Translations under genes and position numbers: made by a program | Shown here: positions 1-7,436 of the stretch, piece by piece | Position numbering within the stretch: position 1 is the first letter of the stretch | Layout of the letters: each line of letters starts with the position of its first letter | Notes under the pieces: generated by a model | What the model was told of the DNA's origin: nothing | What the model saw: the letters and a program-made list of their open reading frames with translations, nothing else | The model's database searches: none | Assembly (NCBI RefSeq): GCF_000621165.1 | Contig: NZ_JHZA01000007.1 | Coordinates: 248,001 to 312,000, forward strand | Reading direction: 5' to 3' | Length of the DNA stretch: 64,000 nucleotides | Origin: Enterovibrio calviensis DSM 14347 | GTDB lineage: Bacteria; Pseudomonadota; Gammaproteobacteria; Enterobacterales; Vibrionaceae

Positions 1-810
1 GCCCAGCGTGCCGTTACGAAGATCGTTAATCAGAATTTCAGACGCTTTGTGAATGTCGATTCTTCCACCAGCTCGCAAACAACCGCGTTTCTCGCCAATG
101 GCTTCCATCAACTCGACTTCGCTATCTGGCAACTCTTCGATGTTGTAACGATTCTTCAGGAGTTGCGGATAAGCCTTTGCCAGATATTCCACGGTGTAAA
201 ATGCGACTTCGTCGTATTCCATCGCCGTGTCTTTAACCGCACCAGTGGCGGCTAAGCGAAAACCGCTGTGTGGGTTTTCTACTTTTGGCCACAAAATCCC
301 TGGTGTATCTGACAAGATCACACCATTTTGCAGGTTAATACGCTGCTGCTGACGCGTGACCGCAGGTTGGTTACCGGTTTTCGCGATAACACGGCCTGCC
401 AATGTATTGATGATGGTCGATTTTCCAACGTTCGGAATGCCCATGATCATAGTGCGAATGCTTTTGCCCATGTCTTCACGATGAGGCGCTAACTTGCGGC
501 AAAGATCCATGATCTTATTCACTTCACCCACGTTATCTGTGGTGATAGCCATCGCCTTTACGCCTTGCTCTTTCTCAAGATGTTCAAGCCATAGGGCTGT
601 CATCTCTGGGTCAGCAAGGTCGCGTTTATTCAATACTTTGATGACTGGCTTGTCTTTGCGAATGCGTCGGATCAGTGGGTTTTCACTGCTGAACGGAATG
701 CGCGCATCGAGAACTTCAATGATGACGTCGATTTTAGGAACGACTTCTTCAATCTCTTTACGAGCTTTGTGCATGTGGCCAGGAAACCACTGAATAGAGT
801 TGTTAATCAT
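1..810 (-). CDS. ylqF: Ribosome biogenesis GTPase, YlqF/RbgA family (C-terminus beyond window)
   Basis: This is a circularly permuted GTPase that assists late assembly of the large ribosomal subunit in the cytoplasm. Reading the minus strand from the ATG at 808-810, the first 270 codons are open and the frame runs off the left edge. The permuted motif order is visible: the G4-type NKRDL comes first (about residue 60), followed by the P-loop GIPNVGKST (about 145) and DTPG (about 195). The N-terminal IQWFPGHMHKA is the usual opening of this family. The stop codon lies outside the window. YlqF, RbgA and the eukaryotic MTG1 are close relatives, so the family is sure but the exact symbol is by analogy. 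Confidence 0.9.
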   Translation of the reverse strand, partial: MINNSIQWFPGHMHKARKEIEEVVPKIDVIIEVLDARIPFSSENPLIRRIRKDKPVIKVLNKRDLADPEMTALWLEHLEKEQGVKAMAITTDNVGEVNKIMDLCRKLAPHREDMGKSIRTMIMGIPNVGKSTIINTLAGRVIAKTGNQPAVTRQQQRINLQNGVILSDTPGILWPKVENPHSGFRLAATGAVKDTAMEYDEVAFYTVEYLAKAYPQLLKNRYNIEELPDSEVELMEAIGEKRGCLRAGGRIDIHKASEILINDLRNGTLG

Positions 811-1030
811 AAAAATGATTGCCTTAATAAATCGGTGTTATCGCCGGGAAAAGGGACTTAATTGACGGGCAATAGTCGCTTGGGCGTTAATATGGCGGGG
901 ATTTTAACACTTTACTGATGACAACGGAAAAGGTTGTGAGGATTAGAAAAATAATGAACAAGACGTAACCAGAATGGCGCTCATAAGCCATCATCGACTC
1001 GTCATCACGACATCTAAGCGGCGAGGCGAT

Positions 1031-1864
1031 TTAGCCGACCGTTAGCTGAGTGATCTCGGTTTGAACAATATCGCCGAAATAATCGGTTATCTTTTGCGGC
1101 ATGCCTAAATGAAAACCTTGGAAGTAGTCAATCTCCAATGCTTTCATTGCCATGTACTCCGCTTCGTTTTCGATCCCTTCTACCAGCACCTCTGCAAATA
1201 CCTCTTTGGCGATGGCGATACCATCTAGCATAGGCTGAGTGTCACCTTGCATATAGGACTGCAACAACGAGCGGTCGATTTTGATAATACTTGGGTTAAG
1301 GGAGTGGACGCGAGCGTCTTGCGAGCCGCTCACACCGTAGTCGTCGATGGCAATACGGAAACCATTATCAACTGAGATAGCAGATGCAATAGCGAGCGCT
1401 TGAACATCGTCATGAAGATGCTCGACAACTTCCAGAACAACGTGATGACGAGGAATGTTTAACTCCTCAAGCCGTTTCACCATGAGGTTTTGGTTTGAAA
1501 ATTTTGAGATTGCCGCGACGGCGGAAGAAGGCAACATATTGATGAAAATCGCGTGTTTACCAGCATAAGGAGCGAAATTCCGAAGATGGATTACTCGGGC
1601 TAGCCTATCGATATCTATCTGAGAGCGGTAGTCAGGATGTTGCTGATCGAGGTGCCGAAATAAATGGGCAGGGCAAACAGCCTCCCCATCTGGGTTATTG
1701 GCTCTTACTAACGCTTCAAAGCCCACAATTGAACCATCGCCGCGAAATATAGGTTGATAGACACTTCTTAGTACCAAATCATCATACAAAGCAATGAGTT
1801 CACCGGTTTCATCGGTGCTCAAGCATTGTTCAAATGCTTCCCTGGTTCTCAAGTGGTTATCCAC
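1031..1864 (-). CDS. Stand-alone EAL-domain cyclic-di-GMP phosphodiesterase
   Basis: The protein is predicted to hydrolyse cyclic di-GMP to pGpG, which lowers this second messenger. I chose the GTG start at 1864 because an AGGAG sits ten bases upstream. The frame is open upstream to 2035, but that extension looks non-coding in character. This start gives 277 residues, nearly all of them EAL domain. The catalytic set is present: EAL at residues 50-52, FINMLP (Asn), LEVVEH (Glu), IDDYG (the DD pair), IIKID (Lys), VEGIE (Glu) and YFQGF (Gln). There is no GGDEF, sensor or membrane segment, so regulation must come from elsewhere. It stands alone between rbgA and phhA. Enzymatic activity is inferred from intact motifs. 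Confidence 0.85.
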   Translation of the reverse strand: MDNHLRTREAFEQCLSTDETGELIALYDDLVLRSVYQPIFRGDGSIVGFEALVRANNPDGEAVCPAHLFRHLDQQHPDYRSQIDIDRLARVIHLRNFAPYAGKHAIFINMLPSSAVAAISKFSNQNLMVKRLEELNIPRHHVVLEVVEHLHDDVQALAIASAISVDNGFRIAIDDYGVSGSQDARVHSLNPSIIKIDRSLLQSYMQGDTQPMLDGIAIAKEVFAEVLVEGIENEAEYMAMKALEIDYFQGFHLGMPQKITDYFGDIVQTEITQLTVG

Positions 1865-2081
1865 GACGTTGTTTCTCCTCTTACCGCATGCTGGGAGCTT
1901 GTTCCTGTTGATTGAACGCATAGTACGGCAAAGAAAGCATTGAGAGAATAAATGCTTACAGCGCCCAAACTGTTTATGTGATCTGTGCCAATAGTGTGTC
2001 CCAATAACAGAACATGTTGTTAATTCAAATGGCAAGTTAGATAGACACTCACTCTATAAAAATAGTGATGTAAAAGCGTAG

Positions 2082-2099
2082 CGTAAAATAATTTTTACA
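2082..2099 (+). promoter_or_regulatory. Putative TyrR box upstream of phhA
   Basis: The sequence CGTAAA-N6-TTTACA matches the TyrR consensus TGTAAA-N6-TTTACA at 11 of 12 defined positions. It lies about 90 bases before phhA. TyrR/PhhR-type regulators control phenylalanine hydroxylase in other gamma-proteobacteria, so the position makes sense. No footprint is available; this is a motif match. Confidence 0.6.
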
Positions 2100-2190
2100 T
2101 ACGTTCATACTGTAACGCCAAGCATCTAGTGCCAGTTTCCGAAGGGAGAGTCTATCGTTTTAGAGTGGAACGAGTAGAGGGATGACAGGT

Positions 2191-2979
2191 ATGAAACTGA
2201 GTCACTATGAATCAAAGCCTCTTAACGCGCTCGGGAAGGTTGCTTGGAGCAGGGAAGAAGATGACATTTGGCAGCGCCTGATCTCTCGGCAACTTAGCTG
2301 TATCGAAGGTAAAGCCTGTCACGAATACTTAGAAGGGTTGTCCATGCTTAACCTTTCGGAGGATCATGTCCCTCAGTTAACAGATATCAATAAGGTGCTC
2401 GATAAGGCAACGGGATGGCAACTCGAACCCGTTCCCGCCTTGATTGATTTTGACCGCTTCTTTGCTTTGCTTGCATCTAAGCGTTTTCCGGTAGCGACAT
2501 TTTTGCGTTCAGTTGCGGACCTTGATTACTTGCAGGAACCAGATTATTTTCATGAAATTTTTGGCCATTGTGCCATGCTCACTCACAAAGCTTTTGCAGA
2601 TTTCACCCAGTTATACGGGCAACTTGGCGTTAAGGCGACAAAGGCTGAACGTGTGTATTTAGCGCGACTATATTGGTTTACGGTAGAGTTTGGCTTAATT
2701 GAGTCGTCCGGTCATAGGTCACTTTATGGTGGTGGGATTTTATCGTCACCCGCCGAAACGGATTATGCTTATAGCAGCCATGTTCCATTGAGGAAGAAGC
2801 TGGATGTTGTTGATGTAATGCGAACGCCATATCGTATCGACATTCTTCAGCCAGTTTACTTCTACTTGGAATCGCTTGATGCCTTGTACGAGCTTCAACA
2901 GTTAGACCTAATGGCTTGTGTTCATCGCGCCATGTCGTTGGGACTTCATCCACCCTGTTATCGAGAAAAGATCGCGTAA
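2191..2979 (+). CDS. phhA: Phenylalanine-4-hydroxylase
   Basis: PhhA is a non-haem iron, pterin-dependent monooxygenase that converts L-phenylalanine to L-tyrosine in the cytoplasm. The iron ligands are visible as HEIFGH (His121, His126) and Glu166 in YWFTVEFGL. The length of 262 residues is normal for the bacterial single-domain enzyme. An in-frame ATG at 2182 adds three residues. I prefer 2191 because AGAGG lies ten bases before it but only one base before the upstream ATG. The gene is followed 29 bases later by phhB, which recycles the oxidised pterin cofactor, and is preceded by a TyrR-like box. The cofactor is probably tetrahydromonapterin, made by the folX/folM products encoded near 45 kb. 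Confidence 0.95.
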   Translation: MKLSHYESKPLNALGKVAWSREEDDIWQRLISRQLSCIEGKACHEYLEGLSMLNLSEDHVPQLTDINKVLDKATGWQLEPVPALIDFDRFFALLASKRFPVATFLRSVADLDYLQEPDYFHEIFGHCAMLTHKAFADFTQLYGQLGVKATKAERVYLARLYWFTVEFGLIESSGHRSLYGGGILSSPAETDYAYSSHVPLRKKLDVVDVMRTPYRIDILQPVYFYLESLDALYELQQLDLMACVHRAMSLGLHPPCYREKIA

Positions 2980-3008
2980 TTAAAGGCGGAAAAAGGAGAG
3001 TAAGTTTA

Positions 3009-3350
3009 ATGGCCGAATTATCAGAATTACAATGTGAAGCATGCCGCGCAGATGCGCCCGCCGTGACTGAAACGGAAGCGACATCCTTGATGCCGAGCAT
3101 TCCAGAGTGGAACGTGATGAATGTTGATGGGATTGACCAACTTCAACGCGTGTTTACATTCAGAACGTTTAAGCAAGCGTGGGCGTTTTCTAATCTTGTT
3201 GCGGAACTCGCTGAAGAAGAAGGCCATCACCCAGCCATTTTGCTTGAATGGGGGCGCTGTACTGTGACTTGGTGGACGCACAAAATCAAAGGATTGCACA
3301 AAAACGACTTTATCTGTGCAGCGAAAACGGATGCACTGCTATCGGAATAG
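3009..3350 (+). CDS. phhB: Pterin-4a-carbinolamine dehydratase
   Basis: PhhB dehydrates the 4a-hydroxy-pterin formed by PhhA so that the cofactor can be reduced and used again. The ATG at 3009 follows AAAGGAGAG and gives 113 residues, the usual size. The signature [18 protein letters not shown] and the closing [10 protein letters not shown] are typical of the PCD/DCoH fold and include the catalytic histidine pair. It lies in the same orientation directly after phhA and is almost certainly cotranscribed. The N-terminal CEACRADAP segment resembles other bacterial PhhB proteins. Confidence 0.94.
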   Translation: MAELSELQCEACRADAPAVTETEATSLMPSIPEWNVMNVDGIDQLQRVFTFRTFKQAWAFSNLVAELAEEEGHHPAILLEWGRCTVTWWTHKIKGLHKNDFICAAKTDALLSE

Positions 3351-3377
3351 CGAAGGCGAACCGACGGGTAAACCGCC

Positions 3378-3444
3378 AGTATCGTTAATGAACAGTTTTG
3401 TTAGTGACCGGTATTGTTAACGATTAGTATTGTTAAAGAACAGT
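3378..3444 (+). repeat. Short imperfect tandem repeats (GTATTGTTAA-type)
   Basis: Three related units, at 3378-3396, 3410-3424 and 3426-3444, share (A/G)GTAT(T/C)GTTAA(T/C/A)GA, and two end in ACAGT. They fill the spacer between phhB and the YcaQ-type gene. The role is unknown; a regulator site or simple slippage product are both possible. Confidence 0.45.
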
Positions 3445-3509
3445 AGAGTTGCGGTGCCAACATCCTGTACGGTGGGTAGTAAGATGAATTCCCCCTTCAG
3501 ATAGGTGCT

Positions 3510-4670
3510 ATGCAATCAATCACTAAAGCGGAAGCAAGAAAGCTCATCTTGCTTTCGCAAGGCTTCTCTGCCAACAAAACCAACCTCACTGACCTCGAAT
3601 CAACGCTATCTGTTATTGAGCGTCTGGGTTACGTGCAAATCGACACCATCTCCGTCGTTAAGCGAGCTCATCATCATGTCCTTTGGAGCCGAAACGCGAC
3701 TTATCGCGAAAGCCATCTTTCGCAATTATTGGCGGACAAGACGGTGTTCGAATACTGGGCTCACGCCGCGTCCTTTCTTCCAATGAAAGACTTTCGATTT
3801 ACACTTCCGCGTAAAGCGGCGATCAAATCTGGTGAACATAAACACTGGTATTCGAAAGATCACACCATGATGGATGCCATTCTCAAGCGAATAGAAGAAG
3901 AAGGCCCATTGATGGCGAAAGATTTCGACTCCCCAAGTCGAAAGCACCAAGGTTGGGGGACGAAACCTGCGAAGCAAGCGTTGGAAAACCTCTATATGCA
4001 GGGTGAGCTCATGGTGCCGAAGCGTGAGAATTTCCATAAAGTGTATGATCTCACCGAACGAGTTCTTCCCGAGAAAATCAACAAGACACGGCCTTCAGAT
4101 GAAGAATACGGTCGTTATTTGGTGCTCAATTATCTCAATGCGCACGGGGTGGGGACGGTGCAAGAAATGACGTATTTGTTGAAAGGGGTGAAGTCGTTAG
4201 TGAATAACGCACTGAATGTATTGTGTGATGAAGGGAAGGTTGAACCCATTCGAATTGGTGATGTGCCATATTTTGCAGCTTCATCCTCATTAGCATTGCT
4301 CAATCGGCGGCTCAATCGACAACAAGCAAAAATCCTTTCCCCGTTTGATAGCCTAGTGATCCAAAGAAAGCGAGCAAGCGCACTTTTTGATTTTGACTAC
4401 CTCATCGAATGTTATGTGCCAGAGCCAAAACGTAGGTTTGGGTACTTTTCTTTGCCCATTCTCTGGAATGCAGAGTTGGTGGCACGAGCGGACTGCAAGA
4501 CGGACAAAGCGACATCCACGCTAATCGTTAATCATCTCTCTTTGGAGCCATCGGTGAAGCGAAGTGAGGCGTTTATGTCGGCGTTAGAAGATGAACTTCA
4601 GTTTTTTGCGGCCTTCAATGGCTGTGATAGTCACTCGATTAAGAAGATTTCACACAGAGGTAAGGAATAG
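3510..4670 (+). CDS. YcaQ/AlkZ-like winged-helix DNA glycosylase
   Basis: This 386-residue protein belongs to the HTH_42 winged-helix family, whose characterised members YcaQ (E. coli) and AlkZ (Streptomyces) unhook alkylated bases and interstrand DNA crosslinks. The catalytic QxD motif of the YcaQ branch is seen near residue 45 as GYVQID, followed by the conserved RAHHHVLWSR stretch. Several winged-helix segments follow, with the usual LSPFDSLVIQRKRA and EPKRRFGYFSLPIL blocks near the C-terminus. The ATG at 3510 has only a weak AGGTG upstream. It is a single gene on the plus strand. Activity on crosslinks is inferred from family membership. Confidence 0.85.
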   Translation: MQSITKAEARKLILLSQGFSANKTNLTDLESTLSVIERLGYVQIDTISVVKRAHHHVLWSRNATYRESHLSQLLADKTVFEYWAHAASFLPMKDFRFTLPRKAAIKSGEHKHWYSKDHTMMDAILKRIEEEGPLMAKDFDSPSRKHQGWGTKPAKQALENLYMQGELMVPKRENFHKVYDLTERVLPEKINKTRPSDEEYGRYLVLNYLNAHGVGTVQEMTYLLKGVKSLVNNALNVLCDEGKVEPIRIGDVPYFAASSSLALLNRRLNRQQAKILSPFDSLVIQRKRASALFDFDYLIECYVPEPKRRFGYFSLPILWNAELVARADCKTDKATSTLIVNHLSLEPSVKRSEAFMSALEDELQFFAAFNGCDSHSIKKISHRGKE

Positions 4671-4812
4671 TGGGAAGATGCGTGAACTGAATCTTGCGCT
4701 TTCAGCCACGCATGTGTTCGTGTATTGCGGTACTTGTGTCTTTGAGATCAGCGTTCTGCTTTGCTAGCTGCGCAGTGCTGCTTTACGCCACAATACAATT
4801 TAACAGCATAAG

Positions 4813-5103
4813 CTAGGACTGTTTCTTCTTACCAAATGCTGATTTATACAACTCAAATACGAACGTCGCTGCGCCACCTGCTGACGTTGAATTGGCATAG
4901 TCTTCTAATGGGGCACAGAAGTTGGATTTAAACTTCTCAATGGCTTCCTCCGATGATTCGGCGTAAATCACGTCGTCTTCTACTTCAAAGCCGAGGTCGA
5001 TGAGTTGAGCCTTTTCGGCTAAAAACGTCTCAGATCCCATGTCGACATAAGTGAATTCCTTACGGTTGGAATCAGGCTTACAAAAAAACTGGTACTTGGG
5101 CAT
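4813..5103 (-). CDS. Small uncharacterised protein (96 aa)
   Basis: I do not recognise this family. The 96-residue soluble protein has no signal peptide or membrane segment. It is acidic in the middle (FEVEDDVIYAESSEEAIEKF) and ends in the basic GKKKQS. An excellent GAGGAG lies five bases before the ATG, which strongly supports translation. The N-terminal part (KYQFFCKP, then AQLIDLGFEVEDDVI) has the look of a small alpha/beta domain. It stands alone on the minus strand between the glycosylase and a secreted DUF4174-like protein. Confidence 0.7.
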   Translation of the reverse strand: MPKYQFFCKPDSNRKEFTYVDMGSETFLAEKAQLIDLGFEVEDDVIYAESSEEAIEKFKSNFCAPLEDYANSTSAGGAATFVFELYKSAFGKKKQS

Positions 5104-5266
5104 TTTGTCTCCTCAAAATCGCCTTAGAGAAATGTCAGATAACGCACAGTTTCCCTACCTAGTGCGTAAAATCACACTAAGCGATTCATTGAGAGATCTC
5201 AATACCATTAGGTTGTATTCATTTGAGTTTATTCATTAATTTGGGCTTGGGTCATAGTAGAAAACG

Positions 5267-5710
5267 CTAAATGCTGCATCGATTTCCCCTGCGCTTCATT
5301 TCCGCCTTTCTCATAGGCATGCCATCAATCACTTCAACCAATTCGTTGATATTTACGGTTTGCCGCCAGCGAAATTTCTCAGTGCCATCTTTACCAATTA
5401 ACACTGCAATGTGCTCATTGGTGTCCACAGCATATTTTTGGCCGAGCTTGAGAATTTCTTGCGAAGAAAAGAGCCCTTGTGAGTCAGACAGATCCTGCAT
5501 GTTGAGAATGACAGGGTGAAGGTCGCGATCATCAATTTGGCAACTATGAATAAGCATGAGGCGTTCAAATGCGCGTACTTTATCGTCGAAGCTTGGCGCA
5601 AAGAAAATCAGTGTTCGATGTGGCTCGATGAGTCCATAGAAAGGGTAAGAGATGCTAGGTGATGACGCTAACAGCAGCAATAAAACGCTAAGTCGATTCA
5701 GAGCACGCAT
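5267..5710 (-). CDS. Secreted DUF4174-like protein
   Basis: The protein begins with a clear signal peptide (MRALNRLSVLLLLLASS) and continues with a thioredoxin-like core of roughly 110 residues: TLIFFAPS, then HPVILNM, then AVLIGKDGTEKFRWRQTV. This pattern matches DUF4174 domains, which are thioredoxin-fold proteins without the CxxC motif. I start it at the ATG at 5710 because AAGGGGG lies five bases upstream; the frame is open to 5746. Mature residues about 20-147 would be periplasmic. Its function is unknown. Confidence 0.7.
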   Translation of the reverse strand: MRALNRLSVLLLLLASSPSISYPFYGLIEPHRTLIFFAPSFDDKVRAFERLMLIHSCQIDDRDLHPVILNMQDLSDSQGLFSSQEILKLGQKYAVDTNEHIAVLIGKDGTEKFRWRQTVNINELVEVIDGMPMRKAEMKRRGNRCSI

Positions 5711-5957
5711 GCAGGCCCCCTTATCAATTAAGGATTTCAGTACCAATACGAAAGCCTAGTCTTAATAGTTTCAATCCGCACTTTTAACGTACGCCGCACT
5801 GTATTTGTGCACGTTCATTGTCGGTGCGCTGCATCGAATGGTCTGCACCATAATCAAGCAAATGGATCGGAGAGCTTTCCGTAAAAGCGCACGCTGAACG
5901 GTTAAACAGTTATTTTTTTCATGGTGTTACCAATTAATTGCGAGGCATACCCCTAGA

Positions 5958-5974
5958 TTGGCAAGCCTTTTGCT
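5958..5974 (+). promoter_or_regulatory. Sigma-54 promoter of the urea operon
   Basis: TTGGCAAGCCTTTTGCT fits the sigma-54 -24/-12 consensus (TGGCACG-N4-TTGCW) with exact GG-to-GC spacing: GG at 5960-5961 and GC at 5972-5973. Transcription should begin near 5985, about 27 bases before urtA. Such promoters need an activator, here presumably NtrC, which would make urea uptake and urease nitrogen-controlled. Possible activator half-sites with TGCAC and GGTGC lie at 5808-5850, but their spacing does not fit NtrC well. Confidence 0.8.
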
Positions 5975-6011
5975 CTCTTGTTCCGCAGGTACTCATTAAG
6001 GAGCTGTTGCA

Positions 6012-7301
6012 ATGAAAGGAAATAAGGTTGCATTAAATTGGGTAAGTGCGATTGCACTGGGTGGACTGTCGTTACAGGCTGTGGCGGCGGAAGACACAAT
6101 CAAAGTGGGTGTACTTCATTCGTTGTCAGGGACGATGGCAATCAGTGAAACCACATTGAAAGATACAGTGCTCATGATGATTGATGAGCAGAACAAAAAT
6201 GGTGGCTTGCTGGGTAAGAAGCTAGAAGCCGTTGTGGTTGACCCCGCATCAAATTGGCCATTGTTTGCAGAGAAGGCCAGAGAGTTAATTGAGAAAGAAG
6301 ATGTCGACGTGGTATTTGGCTGCTGGACATCTGTATCTCGCAAATCTGTGCTTCCTGTGTTTGAAGAGCTCAACAGCTTACTGTTCTATCCCGTTCAGTA
6401 TGAAGGCGAAGAATCGTCTAAAAATGTCTTCTACACCGGCGCTGCACCAAACCAACAGGCGATTCCAGCGGTTGACTATCTGAAAGATGAAATGGGCGTG
6501 AAACGCTGGGTGCTTGCAGGCACAGATTATGTTTATCCGCGTACTACGAACAAAATCCTCGAAGCTTACTTGATTGACCAAGGTGTCGCGAAAGAAGACA
6601 TCATGATCAACTACACGCCGTTTGGCCATTCCGATTGGCAGTCGATCGTTTCTGACGTCAAAAAGTTTGGCTCTCAAGGCAAGAAAACCGCGGTGGTCTC
6701 TACCATCAATGGTGATGCAAACGTGCCTTTCTACAAAGAATTGTCAGCACAAGGCGTAGAAGCAGAAGACATTCCTGTTGTCGCGTTCTCAGTGGGTGAA
6801 GAAGAACTCTCAGGTATGGATACGTCGTCTTTGGTCGGACACCTTGCTGCATGGAACTACTTCATGAGTGTGGAAACGGACCAGAATGATGAATTTGTCG
6901 AAAAATGGCATGCCTACATCAAAGACGATGAGCGTGTAACTAACGACCCGATGGAAGCCACCTACTTAGGCTTCAACATGTGGGCTAAGGCCGTTGAAAA
7001 AGCGGGAACGACAGATTCTGAAGCGGTTCAAGAATCCATCATTGGTGTGACGGTACCTAACCTCACGGGCGGCTACGCCACCATGATGCCAAACCACCAC
7101 ATCACAAAACCGGTTCTTATTGGTGAAATCCAAGACGATGGTCAGTTCGTTACGGTTTGGGAAACACCGGATGTGGTAGCAGGGGATGCTTGGTCAGATT
7201 TCCTTACGGGTTCAAAAGACTTATTCGCGAGCTGGTTGAAACCTATGTCTTGCGGCAGCTTTAACGTAGAAACCGGTCAATGCGCTGGCGTGGCCGAATA
7301 A
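6012..7301 (+). CDS. urtA: Urea ABC transporter, periplasmic urea-binding protein
   Basis: UrtA captures urea or short amides in the periplasm and delivers them to the UrtBC membrane channel. It has a signal peptide ending near AVA-AED (residue 25). The rest is a type I periplasmic-binding fold of the branched-chain amino acid receptor class, opening IKVGVLHSLSGTMAISE, which is diagnostic of UrtA. The 429-residue length is normal. A strong sigma-54 promoter lies just upstream. It heads the operon urtABCDE-ureDABCEFG, so the substrate assignment is well supported by context. A stem-loop directly after the gene may keep its expression above that of the transporter genes. Confidence 0.95.
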   Translation: MKGNKVALNWVSAIALGGLSLQAVAAEDTIKVGVLHSLSGTMAISETTLKDTVLMMIDEQNKNGGLLGKKLEAVVVDPASNWPLFAEKARELIEKEDVDVVFGCWTSVSRKSVLPVFEELNSLLFYPVQYEGEESSKNVFYTGAAPNQQAIPAVDYLKDEMGVKRWVLAGTDYVYPRTTNKILEAYLIDQGVAKEDIMINYTPFGHSDWQSIVSDVKKFGSQGKKTAVVSTINGDANVPFYKELSAQGVEAEDIPVVAFSVGEEELSGMDTSSLVGHLAAWNYFMSVETDQNDEFVEKWHAYIKDDERVTNDPMEATYLGFNMWAKAVEKAGTTDSEAVQESIIGVTVPNLTGGYATMMPNHHITKPVLIGEIQDDGQFVTVWETPDVVAGDAWSDFLTGSKDLFASWLKPMSCGSFNVETGQCAGVAE

Positions 7302-7319
7302 TCAATTAGAAAAATAATG

Positions 7320-7362
7320 TTGGCGGGTGGATACGGACATTGCTCGCCAACGTTTTACGCTT
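7320..7362 (+). terminator. Stem-loop between urtA and urtB (possible attenuator)
   Basis: GTTGGCG (7320-7326) pairs with CGCCAAC (7346-7352) and is followed by a T-rich stretch. It lies between the binding-protein gene and the permease genes, a common place for partial termination or 3'-end protection that raises the binding-protein transcript. Confidence 0.5.
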
Positions 7363-7436
7363 TTTATTTGCCTGCCTTGCGGTTTTGTTTCCACATTTTT
7401 TCCGTACTGGCAGGACTTTTTCAAAGGAACGCGTTT

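Noticed and set aside
1865-2035. N-terminal extension of the EAL protein
   Set aside because: The extra 57 residues are rich in rare-looking codons and lack homology to EAL proteins, and the GTG at 1864 has an ideal ribosome site.
2678-3100. 140-codon minus-strand frame across phhA/phhB
   Set aside because: It lies antisense to two clear genes and has no ribosome site or domain pattern; it is a shadow frame.
5800-5855. NtrC binding sites upstream of urtA
   Set aside because: TGCAC and GGTGC half-sites exist, but their spacing does not match the TGCACC-N4-TGGTGCA site, so I did not call them.
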